DNA from: an uncultured Eubacteriales bacterium
Lineage (GTDB): Bacteria > Bacillota > Clostridia > Oscillospirales > Acutalibacteraceae
Direction of reading: 5' to 3'
DNA length: 14,131 bases
Assembly (NCBI GenBank): GCA_934643185.1
Contig: CAKUBN010000057.1
Span: 1 to 14,131 of the forward strand
In this document: piece after piece, positions 1 to 7,318 of the stretch
How positions within the stretch are numbered: position 1 is the first letter of the stretch
Layout of the letters: each line of letters opens with the position of its first letter
Notes under the pieces: model-generated
Told to the model about the DNA's origin: nothing
What the model saw: the letters and a program-made list of their open reading frames with translations, nothing else
Databases searched by the model: none
Program-made: the position numbers and the translations under genes

Positions 1-5
1 AATTC

Positions 6-12
6 CACCTCC
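6..12 (-). promoter_or_regulatory. Possible ribosome-binding site of a gene starting beyond the left edge
   Basis: Read on the minus strand, these bases are GGAGGTG, a near-perfect Shine-Dalgarno sequence, followed by GAATT to the window edge. A start codon would lie a few bases outside. The motif sits just downstream of the cdaR terminator, so it may belong to the next minus-strand gene. glmM would be the usual neighbour, but nothing here shows which gene it is. Confidence 0.3.
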
Positions 13-29
13 ATGTCCATAATAGCATA

Positions 30-67
30 AAAATAATGGTAGGCACTTTCGTGTCTACCATTATTTT
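30..67 (-). terminator. Intrinsic terminator of cdaA-cdaR (possibly bidirectional)
   Basis: Positions 30-46 pair with 51-67 in a 17-bp stem with one G-T wobble. On the minus strand the 4-nt loop is GAAA closed by C-G, a stable GNRA tetraloop, and the 3' arm runs into TTATTTTTAT, a good U-tract. It lies 46 bases past the cdaR stop codon. The A/T-rich stem base is nearly symmetric, so it could also stop plus-strand transcripts. Confidence 0.85.
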
Positions 68-113
68 ATCACTTCAGAAACTTTTCAGCTCGGCGGGTTT
101 TCATTTTGCTTAT

Positions 114-1439
114 TTAGTTTGAAGCATCACTGGTGGAAGATTCGGTTTTCGGCGAAAGCGTCACATGCGCCGTGTAGCTGCCGGTCGCCCAGCAGGAATC
201 CGCATTGTTAATCGTCACCGTCACCGGCGCTTCCATGCTGCCGCTCGGGTCTGTCACCGTGGAAAGATCCACCGTACAGAAAACGGAATCTCCCGTCAGC
301 TTCGAGATCTGCGCCGCCGTGCCGATGATCTTCAGCGTGAGTGTCTTTGTAGAAAGCTCTGCTTCCATACCCTCCGGCACGTTGATGACGCTGATGTTGC
401 TCGTCAGCACAGACGTTTCCTTGTAACCGTTCAGGTTGAATGTAACGGTCGCGTTTTCCACTCGCGTCACATTTGTCACACCGCTCGGCACCGGGATAGC
501 CACCGTGAACGTGTTGTTTTCCGGCGTAACGTCCAGGAAGTTGATCGGCGTGGAGAGCGTCAGGGTCGTGTACTTTGAGACCGTTTCACCGTCGCCGGCA
601 ATTTCAATTTCTGCCGGGTCGATCGTGATGCGGTTCGAGGCAAAGCTGTCCGGAATATTGCGCACATCCGCTTCCAGCTTGACCGTCTGTCGGCTCGTCA
701 CCGGAATGGAGACCTCCACCGTGTCGTCGCTCAGCTTCAAATAGAGCTCCGTTGGGTCAAGTACATTGCCGTTCGCGTCGTACAACGTCACTTTGCAGGA
801 AAGCGACTTTGACTGCGTGAGCTCTTCGCCGAACTTATATTCCAACACGGCACGCGCCACCTTGTTCACGCTGCTTTCCGGGCCGGAGACCGTGATAAGC
901 TCCGTAGAAAGTGTGGGCGTAGAAGGCGCATAGTAATTTTCCGCCGTAGTGTACTGAAAATCTGTTTCCAAAGTGAGCTGCGTTTCTTTATATTTATCAT
1001 ACACCACTGTGATCTCGGACGGCGAAACGCTTTCCACCTCGTATTCGGCGAGGGTGTTGCCCTTTTTTGCTGCGCGCAGAGAAAGCGTCGTCTGTTGCAA
1101 GCTGCTGCCCGTCAGCATGCTGACGGAAGGATCCAGCGTCGCCGTAACGCCGATATCCTCGCTCGTCACCTTACTTGTGATGAGTGAGTTGCCCGTAATA
1201 CTCACATCCGTCGCGCTGCTGCTCATACTGAACACGCGCACACCGGCTTCCTGCGCCGTATCGGAAATTTCAACGTTAATCGGCACATTGCGGATTACGG
1301 TCGCACGGCTTTCGGAGTTGCTCGCCATCATGGCAAACCAAATGGCCGCCGCCGCCAAAAAGGAGAAAACAAGCAGAAGCGTGTTGTTCTCAAACACGCG
1401 CAGACGCTGTTTCACTTCGGTCTTAGATTTTTTCTTCAT
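114..1439 (-). CDS. cdaR: CdaR-type YbbR-domain protein, regulator of CdaA
   Basis: The 441-residue protein has a short basic N-terminus, one membrane helix (about residues 20-40, very Ala/Leu-rich), and a long extracytoplasmic part made of successive beta-rich YbbR-like repeats of roughly 80-90 residues. This is the architecture of CdaR, the membrane partner that binds and modulates the diadenylate cyclase CdaA. The ATG start overlaps the cdaA stop codon in an ATGA junction, so the two are translationally coupled. Recognition rests on the YbbR-like architecture and on cdaA lying directly upstream. The repeats are divergent, so the number of YbbR units (about four) is an estimate. A terminator at 30-67 follows, and glmM, which often completes this operon in Firmicutes, is absent between the stop and that terminator. 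The exact regulatory effect on CdaA (activating or inhibiting) cannot be read from the sequence. Confidence 0.9.
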   Translation of the reverse strand: MKKKSKTEVKQRLRVFENNTLLLVFSFLAAAAIWFAMMASNSESRATVIRNVPINVEISDTAQEAGVRVFSMSSSATDVSITGNSLITSKVTSEDIGVTATLDPSVSMLTGSSLQQTTLSLRAAKKGNTLAEYEVESVSPSEITVVYDKYKETQLTLETDFQYTTAENYYAPSTPTLSTELITVSGPESSVNKVARAVLEYKFGEELTQSKSLSCKVTLYDANGNVLDPTELYLKLSDDTVEVSIPVTSRQTVKLEADVRNIPDSFASNRITIDPAEIEIAGDGETVSKYTTLTLSTPINFLDVTPENNTFTVAIPVPSGVTNVTRVENATVTFNLNGYKETSVLTSNISVINVPEGMEAELSTKTLTLKIIGTAAQISKLTGDSVFCTVDLSTVTDPSGSMEAPVTVTINNADSCWATGSYTAHVTLSPKTESSTSDASN

Positions 1440-2341
1440 CCCTTCTTCACCGTCCTTCTGCTTTTCAGCACGCCGAACTTACGGCGCACGGTGGAAGCTT
1501 CTTCCTGCGGGATAAGGTACCCCTCCAAAACGTCGCGCAGCGTATCACGCGTGAAGCGGCGCGCCAAAACGCCGTTGACCGCCACAGAGATCTGCCCCGT
1601 TTCTTCGGAGACCACCACGACCACGGCATCCGATTCCTCACTGACGCCGAGCGCCGCACGGTGGCGCGTGCCGAGCTCTGCGGAAACGGAAGTATTTTTC
1701 GTCAGCGGCAGAATGCAGCCCGCCGCGTGGATCATGCCATCGCGAATGATCATGGCGCCGTCATGCAGAGGCGCTTTATTGAAGAAGATATTGCCCACGA
1801 TCTGGCCGGAAGGCTCGCAGTTGATCTGCGTGCCGGTCGCGATGATATCGCCCAGCTTCGTTTTGCGCTCAAATACAATAAGCGCACCCATTTTGAGCTG
1901 CTGCAAAATACCCACGCCGTCCACAACCGCGTTGATGGCCTTGCGGATCTGTGCGCGATCATGGCTGCGGTCGCGGCCCGTCACCGCAGCTGCAATGGAT
2001 TGGCCCACGTTGTTGCAGCCCACCTGCTCCAGCGCCTTACGGATCTCCGGCTGGAACACAATGAGGAGTGCAACAAAAGCGAATTGGAAGAAATATGCCA
2101 GCACACGGCTGACCATCACCAAGTTGAAATACGACGAGATCACAAACAGAATGACCAGCAAAAACAGGCCCTTCACAAGCTGCCCGGCGCGCGTTTCGCG
2201 CACCAGCTTGACCACACCGTAGATCAAAAGTGCAACGATAATAATGTCAACGGCATCTTTAAATTGAAAATTCATGGCAATGCTCACCATCCACTCCCAC
2301 CAGGAAGCAATGGCTTCAAAAACCTTACTCAAAGCATTCAC
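1436..2341 (-). CDS. cdaA: Diadenylate cyclase CdaA (c-di-AMP synthase)
   Basis: CdaA makes cyclic di-AMP from two ATP; this messenger controls potassium and osmolyte transport and cell-wall homeostasis. The 301-residue protein has three N-terminal membrane helices (about residues 28-46, 56-75 and 80-97), then the cytosolic DisA_N/DAC domain. Both signature motifs are present: DGA in PLHDGAMI (194-196) and RHR in GTRHRAA (226-228), so it should be active. The start is uncertain. GTG at 2341 opens the frame but lacks a Shine-Dalgarno sequence; TTG at 2332 has AGAGGTG 5 nt upstream; ATG at 2293 is a third option. About 20 extra N-terminal residues precede the first helix compared with the Bacillus protein. 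The stop overlaps cdaR by four bases. No terminator is visible between the aminotransferase gene and cdaA, and no convincing promoter was found in the 170-nt gap. Confidence 0.95.
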   Translation of the reverse strand: MNALSKVFEAIASWWEWMVSIAMNFQFKDAVDIIIVALLIYGVVKLVRETRAGQLVKGLFLLVILFVISSYFNLVMVSRVLAYFFQFAFVALLIVFQPEIRKALEQVGCNNVGQSIAAAVTGRDRSHDRAQIRKAINAVVDGVGILQQLKMGALIVFERKTKLGDIIATGTQINCEPSGQIVGNIFFNKAPLHDGAMIIRDGMIHAAGCILPLTKNTSVSAELGTRHRAALGVSEESDAVVVVVSEETGQISVAVNGVLARRFTRDTLRDVLEGYLIPQEEASTVRRKFGVLKSRRTVKKG

Positions 2342-2511
2342 CTCTTTGCAAAGGATTCAGCGCCTGCGCAGTCATCGCGCGCCGCGCTTTACAAGAAACT
2401 TGCGTACTAAATATAGTTTAACACAAAGAGGTGGGGATGAAAAGGGGGAATTGTATGTTTTTTCCTGTTCTTTTCTGAAATTTCCGATTTTTATTTACAT
2501 TTTGTTCATTT
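2342..2511 (-). other. Intergenic gap between aminotransferase and cdaA
   Basis: The 170-bp AT-rich gap shows no hairpin plus U-tract after the aminotransferase stop, so read-through into cdaA is possible. Read on the minus strand, weak promoter-like bases (TTTCAT, 16 nt, TAAACT) occur around 2418-2445 but match consensus poorly. A perfect 10-bp palindrome CTTTGCAAAG (2344-2353) lies just upstream of the cdaA Shine-Dalgarno-like AGAGGTG; its role is unknown. Confidence 0.35.
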
Positions 2512-3681
2512 TTATTCTGCTTTTCGCGCCGCGCTTTCCGCCCGCAGTGCATAGGCCGCGCGGATCAGCTCCGTAATGTCCCGGTCAGTCGTGAATGCAC
2601 TCGGCGAAACACTCACCGCGCCGCCGGGCGTTTCCGCATCTGTGCCCATCTTGCGGTGCACGAGCGGCGCACAGTGAAACCCGCAGCGCACAGCAATATT
2701 CCGCTTTGCGAGCGCTTCGCCCACTTCTTCGCTCTGCATGCCGCGCACATTAAACCCGAGCACCGGCACGAAGTACATGGTGTCCGGCATTTCGGTGTAC
2801 AAAACGACGTGCGGCATGTTTCTAAACGCCTCATATACACGGCAGATATGGCGCATCTCCCGCTCCCGCAGCGCATCTTCACCGTTCATGCGCACAAAAT
2901 CCATGCCCGCGCCAAGTGCAAGAATGCCCGGCACATTCTGCGTGCCGCTTTCAAGGTATTCCGGCATTTCTTTCGGCTGTTCAAGCTCCAACGCACGCGT
3001 GCCCGTGCCGCCTTGTATCAAGCTTTCCAGCTTTTCGCCGTTTTTCGTGATGAGCATGCCCGTGCCCATCGGGCCGTATAACCCCTTGTGCCCCGCACAG
3101 CACAGGTAATCGATGCCGTCGCGCTCCGCGTGAATGGGGATTACCCCACCGGACTGCGCCGCGTCCACGCAGATCTCCGCGCCGTATATGTGCGCAAGCG
3201 CCGCCAAGCGCTCCACCGGCACACGGATGCCGAACACGTTCGAGGCCTGCGTGCAGACAAATAGCTTCGTGTTTTCGCGCATCGCATGACGGAACGCATC
3301 GAGCGTCGCGTCGTTGTCGCCGGGCGTCACGGGCACAGCGGTGAACGAAACGCCGTGCGCCTCCATCGCCTTCAACGGGCGCAGCACTGCGTTGTGCTCC
3401 AAATCGGTCACAAGCACGTGGTCGCCGCGCTTTAACGAATGAATGACGATGTTCAGCGCCTGCGTGCAGCTTGGCTGAAATGAAACGCACTCCGGCCCCG
3501 CCGCGCCGAAAAGCTTTGCCGCCTTTTGCCGCACATCGTAGACCGCCTGCGCCGTCTGCAAGCTCATTTTAAACCCGCCGCGGCCGGGGTTCGCGCCGAA
3601 CTGCTCCAAGGCCTGCGCCATTTTGCGGCGCACGATGAGCGGCTTTGGGTACGTCGTCGCACTGTTATCCAGGTAGATCAT
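2512..3681 (-). CDS. Class V aminotransferase, cysteine desulfurase family
   Basis: This PLP enzyme (389 residues, usual family length) probably takes sulfur, or selenium from selenocysteine, off a cysteine-type substrate as an enzyme-bound persulfide. Visible landmarks: IYLDNSATTYP at the N-terminus, EHNA with His96 (the PLP-stacking position), DAAQ at 173-176 (Asp contacting the PLP nitrogen), AGHKGLYGP with Schiff-base Lys199, and GFHCAPL with Cys337 at the expected catalytic position. The HCAP form and short flanks resemble the branch often annotated simply as 'cysteine desulfurase family protein', related to EF2568 of Enterococcus, rather than IscS or SufS. No iscU, sufU or thiI is nearby, which argues against a general Fe-S assembly role. 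The ATG overlaps the stop of the upstream DUF3343 gene by four bases, implying the two products work together. Confidence 0.9.
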   Translation of the reverse strand: MIYLDNSATTYPKPLIVRRKMAQALEQFGANPGRGGFKMSLQTAQAVYDVRQKAAKLFGAAGPECVSFQPSCTQALNIVIHSLKRGDHVLVTDLEHNAVLRPLKAMEAHGVSFTAVPVTPGDNDATLDAFRHAMRENTKLFVCTQASNVFGIRVPVERLAALAHIYGAEICVDAAQSGGVIPIHAERDGIDYLCCAGHKGLYGPMGTGMLITKNGEKLESLIQGGTGTRALELEQPKEMPEYLESGTQNVPGILALGAGMDFVRMNGEDALREREMRHICRVYEAFRNMPHVVLYTEMPDTMYFVPVLGFNVRGMQSEEVGEALAKRNIAVRCGFHCAPLVHRKMGTDAETPGGAVSVSPSAFTTDRDITELIRAAYALRAESAARKAE

Positions 3682-3926
3682 GTCCGCTCGCCCCGTTCTG
3701 CACGGTAAAACACTTTCACGCCTGCATCCCGCAAAATGCGCTCCGCTTCGTCCGTGCGCTGCGGAACATATACACCATAGCCGCAGCCGCTTTCTCGGGT
3801 GCGCGGCAGCCGCTCAATGTAGGCTTTTATCCCTCTTTGAAAAAGCAGATCACGGCTTTTCAGCGCATAGGTCACGCTGCTGACAACAATAAGCCGCTTC
3901 TCGCCCGTGTCTCTTTTGTTTTCCAT
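3678..3926 (-). CDS. DUF3343 small protein, putative Se/S carrier
   Basis: An 82-residue protein of the DUF3343 (putative Se/S carrier-like) type. The family fold begins with a beta strand such as RLIVVSSVTYALKS (11-24) and has a conserved Pro/Arg then Gly-Cys-Gly motif, here PRTRESGCGYG with a single cysteine, Cys48, that could carry a persulfide or selenide. The role is inferred from family and context; no biochemical function is firmly known. I chose ATG at 3926 because GGAGGT sits 7 nt upstream (3934-3939); a TTG at 3941 would extend it by five residues but overlaps that site. The stop overlaps the start of the cysteine desulfurase-like gene (ATGA). It lies downstream of the ispF terminator, so it should have its own promoter. 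A 7-bp-arm palindrome is at 3954-3978. Confidence 0.8.
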   Translation of the reverse strand: MENKRDTGEKRLIVVSSVTYALKSRDLLFQRGIKAYIERLPRTRESGCGYGVYVPQRTDEAERILRDAGVKVFYRAERGERT

Positions 3927-3953
3927 TGCAAGCACCTCCAAGCCTTCAAAACA

Positions 3954-3978
3954 GTCTCATCAAAACAGAATATGAGAC
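3954..3978. repeat. Inverted repeat upstream of the DUF3343 gene
   Basis: GTCTCAT (3954-3960) and ATGAGAC (3972-3978) are perfect 7-bp arms separated by 11 nt. The dyad lies between the ispF terminator and the DUF3343 ribosome-binding site. It could be an operator or an RNA hairpin. The nearest promoter-like bases on the minus strand (TTGCAC, 17 nt, CATATT) are weak, so its place relative to a promoter is unsure. Confidence 0.5.
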
Positions 3979-3995
3979 AAGCCGGGAATTGGTGC

Positions 3996-4024
3996 AAAAA
4001 AGAGCCCCGCCGAAGCGAAGCTCT
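3996..4024 (-). terminator. Strong intrinsic terminator after ispF
   Basis: On the minus strand AGAGCTTCG pairs with CGGGGCTCT (two G-U wobbles), closed by a C-UUCG-G loop, one of the most stable tetraloops, and followed at once by TTTTTT (3996-4001). It begins 15 bases past the ispF stop. This ends the ispD-ispF unit and separates it from the DUF3343 pair. Confidence 0.9.
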
Positions 4025-4039
4025 CAAAACAATGCAAAT

Positions 4040-4507
4040 TTATTTCAGCAGGCACACCGCATGCGCTGCAATACCCTCGCCGCGGCCGGTAAAGCCGAGG
4101 CCCTCCTCCGTCGTCGCCTTGATGCTCACGCAATCGAGGTCGAGGTTGCAGGCGGATGCAATGTTGCGGCGCATCTCATCGATGTACGGGCGCAGCTTCG
4201 GACGCTGTGCCAAAACCGTCGCATCGATATTTTCGATCCCAAAGCCCTTGCGGCGTACCGCCGCCACCGCCACCGCGAGCAGCTTTAAGCTGTCCGCACC
4301 GGCGTACTGCGGGTCATCGTCCGGGAAAAGCACGCCGATGTCCCCGAGCGTCGCCGCGCCGAGCAAAGCATCCGCTATGGCATGCGCGAGCACGTCCGCA
4401 TCGGAATGCCCCAAAAGGCCCTTTTCATACGGGATATGCACGCCGCCCAAAATGAGCTTTCTGTTTTCTACAAGCTTGTGTACGTCATAACCGTGACCGA
4501 TCCGCAT
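4040..4507 (-). CDS. ispF: 2-C-methyl-D-erythritol 2,4-cyclodiphosphate synthase
   Basis: IspF converts CDP-ME-2-phosphate into the cyclic diphosphate MEcPP in the cytosolic MEP pathway for isoprenoids. The 155-residue length is standard. The N-terminal RIGHGYDVH supplies zinc ligands Asp8 and His10; LLGHSDADVLAHAI gives His34 and the third zinc ligand His42; KATTEEGLGFTGRGEGI near the C-terminus is the substrate-binding signature. The ATG has a clean AAAGGAG 7 nt upstream that overlaps the ispD stop codon, and only 12 bases separate the genes, so the two are co-translated. The order ispD then ispF is common, and some bacteria fuse them; here they are separate chains. A strong terminator follows at once. 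Confidence 0.97.
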   Translation of the reverse strand: MRIGHGYDVHKLVENRKLILGGVHIPYEKGLLGHSDADVLAHAIADALLGAATLGDIGVLFPDDDPQYAGADSLKLLAVAVAAVRRKGFGIENIDATVLAQRPKLRPYIDEMRRNIASACNLDLDCVSIKATTEEGLGFTGRGEGIAAHAVCLLK

Positions 4508-4519
4508 AGTAACACTCCT

Positions 4520-5197
4520 TTACTTTTCCGCCGCAAAAGCCTCTGCCACAAGCAGATCCTCCGGCGTTGTGATCTTGATGTTTTTGTAGTCGCCCGGGGT
4601 CAAATATACCTTGCCGCCCGCCGCTTCAATGAGCTGGCAATCGTCCGTATATTGCTTTCCGGCGTTTTTTGCAAGGCACAGCGCTTCTTTATACAAAGAA
4701 AGGCGGAATACCTGCGGCGTCTGAATGGCACGCAAAGTGCTTCTCTCCGGCGTAGCGCACACCGTGCTGTCCGCCGCAGCAACCTTGATGGTGTCTTTCA
4801 CCGGCACCGCCAGCGTCGCCGCGCCGTATTTTTCCGCGTCCGCGCACACGGTTTCGATTTCCTCCGGCGTGATAAACGGTCGCGCCGCATCGTGCACGGC
4901 GATATACTCTGCGTCACCGCAAAGCGCCGCACCGTTTGAAACGGAATCCTGCCGCTCCTTGCCGCCCTCGGTAATCGTGAGCGGCTTTGTGACGAACGCC
5001 GACGCTTTTTGGATTGCATCGAAATCGCACGCACGCGCCACAATAACGATCTTTGAGATGCACGCGGCATTCTCAAATGCGCGCAGTGTACGGCTCAGAA
5101 CCGGCTCGCCGCCGATCTCCATCATCGTTTTCGAAGCGCCGCCACTTTTCATACGTGCAGAGCTGCCCGCCGCCACTAAAATTGCCGCCGTTTTCAT
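4520..5197 (-). CDS. ispD: 2-C-methyl-D-erythritol 4-phosphate cytidylyltransferase
   Basis: IspD joins CTP to MEP to make CDP-ME, the step two reactions before IspF. The 225-residue protein starts MKTAAILVAAGSSARM, the nucleotide-binding loop with Arg15, and Lys23 follows. GGKERQDSV, VHDAARPF, the TPQVFRL segment and the C-terminal ITTPEDL are all family signatures, so the active site appears complete. I set the start at ATG 5197, preceded by AAGGTGG about 8-10 nt upstream; an in-frame TTG at 5221 would add eight residues but has no ribosome-binding site and those residues do not match the family. It is the first gene of the unit driven by the promoter at 5266-5294. Confidence 0.95.
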   Translation of the reverse strand: MKTAAILVAAGSSARMKSGGASKTMMEIGGEPVLSRTLRAFENAACISKIVIVARACDFDAIQKASAFVTKPLTITEGGKERQDSVSNGAALCGDAEYIAVHDAARPFITPEEIETVCADAEKYGAATLAVPVKDTIKVAAADSTVCATPERSTLRAIQTPQVFRLSLYKEALCLAKNAGKQYTDDCQLIEAAGGKVYLTPGDYKNIKITTPEDLLVAEAFAAEK

Positions 5198-5265
5198 CAC
5201 GTTTCCCACCTTGTTTTTCAAGTATTCAAATGCGTTTGCCTAAAACGCGCCTAAAATATAAATAC

Positions 5266-5294
5266 AGTATACCGCGATGTTTGCCGCGGGTCAA
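5266..5294 (-). promoter_or_regulatory. Sigma-A promoter of ispD-ispF
   Basis: On the minus strand TTGACC (5289-5294) and TATACT (5266-5271) are separated by exactly 17 nt, each 5/6 to consensus. Transcription would start near 5259, giving a leader of about 60 nt before ispD. Confidence 0.8.
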
Positions 5295-5337
5295 GGCAAG
5301 ATAATTTTCTCTTTCGACGTTTTTTATCAAAAAAGCA

Positions 5338-5367
5338 TTGAATTCCCGCCGTCACCTATGTTAGAAT
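5338..5367 (+). promoter_or_regulatory. Promoter of the Na/Pi cotransporter gene
   Basis: TTGAAT (5338-5343) and TAGAAT (5362-5367) are 18 nt apart, a fair sigma-A match. Transcription would start near 5374, with an A-rich leader of about 80 nt. The promoter diverges from that of ispD; their -35 boxes are 43 nt apart. No PHO-box-like direct repeats were seen. Confidence 0.6.
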
Positions 5368-5453
5368 AAGCTTGTATGTAAAGATTAAGTAAGAAAAAAG
5401 AAAAAAATTTGAAAAGCGAGCGTTTTGCGCACACAAAGGAGCTGCAACCACAA

Positions 5454-7268
5454 ATGGACATTTTCTCCGTTATTACACTCTTTGGCGGACTTGCGTTCTT
5501 CCTCTACGGCATGCATTTGCTTTCCTCCAGCCTTGAAAAAATGGTCGGCGGCAAGCTCGAACGTATTTTGCGTTCCATGACCTCAAACCGCTTCAAGGCC
5601 CTTTTGCTCGGCATGGGCATCACCATTGCAATCCAGTCCTCCTCTGCTATGACGGTCATGCTGGTCGGCCTCGTCAATTCCGGCATCATGGAGCTTGGGC
5701 AAACCATCGGCGTCATCATGGGCTCAAACATCGGTACCACCGTCACTGCGTGGATCTTAAGCCTTTCCGGCATCACGAGCGACAACGTTTTCGTACAGCT
5801 TTTAAAGCCGGAGAGCTTTTCGCCCATCGTGGCGCTCATCGGCATCATTCTCATCATGTTCACCAAGAGCAGCAAGAAAAAGGACATCGGCTCCGTATGT
5901 GTCGGCTTCGCCATTTTGATGACTGGCATGACCATGATGAGCGGCGCGGTAAAACCGCTTGCGGATTTGCCGCAGTTTAAAGAGGTCTTAACGATTCTCG
6001 ATAACCCCATCATCGCCATTTTAGTCGGCGCAGGCATCACGGCACTCATCCAGAGCTCCGCTGCTTCGCTCGGCATTCTGCAGTCTCTCGCCATGACGGG
6101 CAGCATTTCGTTCAGTATGGCGCTGCCGGTCATTATGGGCCAGAACATCGGTACATGTATCACGGCGCTGCTTTCCTCCATCGGCACCACAAAAAGTGCA
6201 AAGCGCGTGACCGCCGTGCATATCTACTTTAACGTGCTCGGCACCGTCATCTGTCTTTCCGGCTTTTATATTGCAAACAGCATTTTCCATTTCACATTCA
6301 CCGACCAGCCGATCTCCTCGTTTATGATCGCGGTCGCGCATTCCGCATTCAACCTCATCACCACGTTCATTCTGCTGCCCTTCTGCAATCAGCTTGAAAA
6401 GCTCGCCGTTATCACCGTGCGTGATAAGCGCCTGAAGCCCGGCAAGCAGGACCCGCACGCGGTTTTGCTCGATGAGCGTCTGCTGCTCTCTCCGTCCTTC
6501 GCGATTGCGGAGTGCCGCAATGCCACCACAAAAATGGCAGACCTTGTGCGCGATACCATTTTGGATTCCATCGGTCTGCTCTCGCATTTTGATTCCGCCA
6601 CAGCAGAAAAAATCGAGAAAAACGAAGAAACCATCGACCAGTACGAAGATAAGCTCGGTTCTTACCTCGTCAAAATTTCCAGTAAAAACCTCTCTACGGC
6701 TGACAGCAACGATGTTTCGCAGCTGTTGCATACCATCGGCGATTTCGAGCGTATCGGCGACCACGCGGTGAATCTCCTGCGTGTTGCACGCGAGATCCAC
6801 GATAAAGATCTGAAATTCTCCGAAAAGGCCCAGCAGGAGCTTGAGGTCTTCACAGGTGCCATCATCGAGATTTTGAACATCACGACAGACGCGTTCGTCG
6901 AGAACAACTTACAGCTTGCCTACGAAGTAGAGCCGCTCGAACAGGTCATCGATTCATTGAAAGTTGAGCTGAAAAACCGCCACATCCGCCGCTTACAGGA
7001 AGGCAAGTGCACCATTGAGCTCGGCTTCGTGCTCTCAGACATCCTCAACAATTTCGAGCGCGTTTCCGATCACTGCTCTAACATTGCGGTATGCCTGATC
7101 CAGATCAAGGATTCCACCATGGACACACACGGTTACTTAAACGAGATCAAAACCTCCGGCGACCCGCGCTTCACCGGCTATTACAACCGCTTCACAAGCA
7201 AGTATACACTACCGGAAAGCCGCCACAAAAAGGCCCCGCAGCCACAGGAAGTGCCGGTCAAAAGTTAA
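5454..7268 (+). CDS. Na/Pi cotransporter family protein with PhoU-like domain
   Basis: A 604-residue inner-membrane protein of the NptA/YjbB type, thought to move phosphate with sodium. The first ~320 residues hold two homologous Na_Pi_cotrans repeats: IQSSSAMTVM with GSNIGTT (60-96) and IQSSAASLGI with GQNIGTC (199-235), the QSS motifs being the substrate and Na-binding signatures. Roughly residues 350-560 are a cytosolic helical PhoU-like domain carrying ERIGDHAVN (431-439) and ERVSDHCSN (534-542), the metal-binding signatures of PhoU. I chose ATG 5454, with AAAGGAG 12 nt upstream; a TTG at 5409 extends the frame by 15 residues but has no ribosome-binding site. Such proteins often export or balance phosphate rather than scavenge it; direction cannot be told here. 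It is a single-gene unit with its own promoter and terminator. Confidence 0.9.
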   Translation: MDIFSVITLFGGLAFFLYGMHLLSSSLEKMVGGKLERILRSMTSNRFKALLLGMGITIAIQSSSAMTVMLVGLVNSGIMELGQTIGVIMGSNIGTTVTAWILSLSGITSDNVFVQLLKPESFSPIVALIGIILIMFTKSSKKKDIGSVCVGFAILMTGMTMMSGAVKPLADLPQFKEVLTILDNPIIAILVGAGITALIQSSAASLGILQSLAMTGSISFSMALPVIMGQNIGTCITALLSSIGTTKSAKRVTAVHIYFNVLGTVICLSGFYIANSIFHFTFTDQPISSFMIAVAHSAFNLITTFILLPFCNQLEKLAVITVRDKRLKPGKQDPHAVLLDERLLLSPSFAIAECRNATTKMADLVRDTILDSIGLLSHFDSATAEKIEKNEETIDQYEDKLGSYLVKISSKNLSTADSNDVSQLLHTIGDFERIGDHAVNLLRVAREIHDKDLKFSEKAQQELEVFTGAIIEILNITTDAFVENNLQLAYEVEPLEQVIDSLKVELKNRHIRRLQEGKCTIELGFVLSDILNNFERVSDHCSNIAVCLIQIKDSTMDTHGYLNEIKTSGDPRFTGYYNRFTSKYTLPESRHKKAPQPQEVPVKS

Positions 7269-7289
7269 CTAAAAACGCATAGAATTTTA

Positions 7290-7317
7290 GCCCTCCGAGG
7301 TTACCCGGAGGGCTTTT
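7290..7317 (+). terminator. Intrinsic terminator after the Na/Pi gene
   Basis: GCCCTCCG pairs with CGGAGGGC (8 bp, 8-nt loop), followed by TTTTCTCATTTCTT. It starts 21 bases past the stop. The minus-strand copy is followed by TAAAATTCT, so it may also weakly end the converging spoIIID transcript, whose stop codon is only two bases away. Confidence 0.9.
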
Positions 7318-7318
7318 C

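Noticed and set aside
31..67. CRISPR repeat or mobile element end at the left edge
   Set aside because: The single palindrome is fully explained as a terminator of cdaR; no second copy is present.
1491..2410. Long plus-strand frames over cdaA
   Set aside because: They are shadows of the GC-rich cdaA gene, whose family and catalytic motifs are certain.
2417..2477. A short plus-strand peptide (MKRGNCMFFPVLF) after AGAGGTGGGG
   Set aside because: Thirteen codons in an intergenic AT-rich gap on the strand opposite all neighbours; nothing but a chance purine run supports it.
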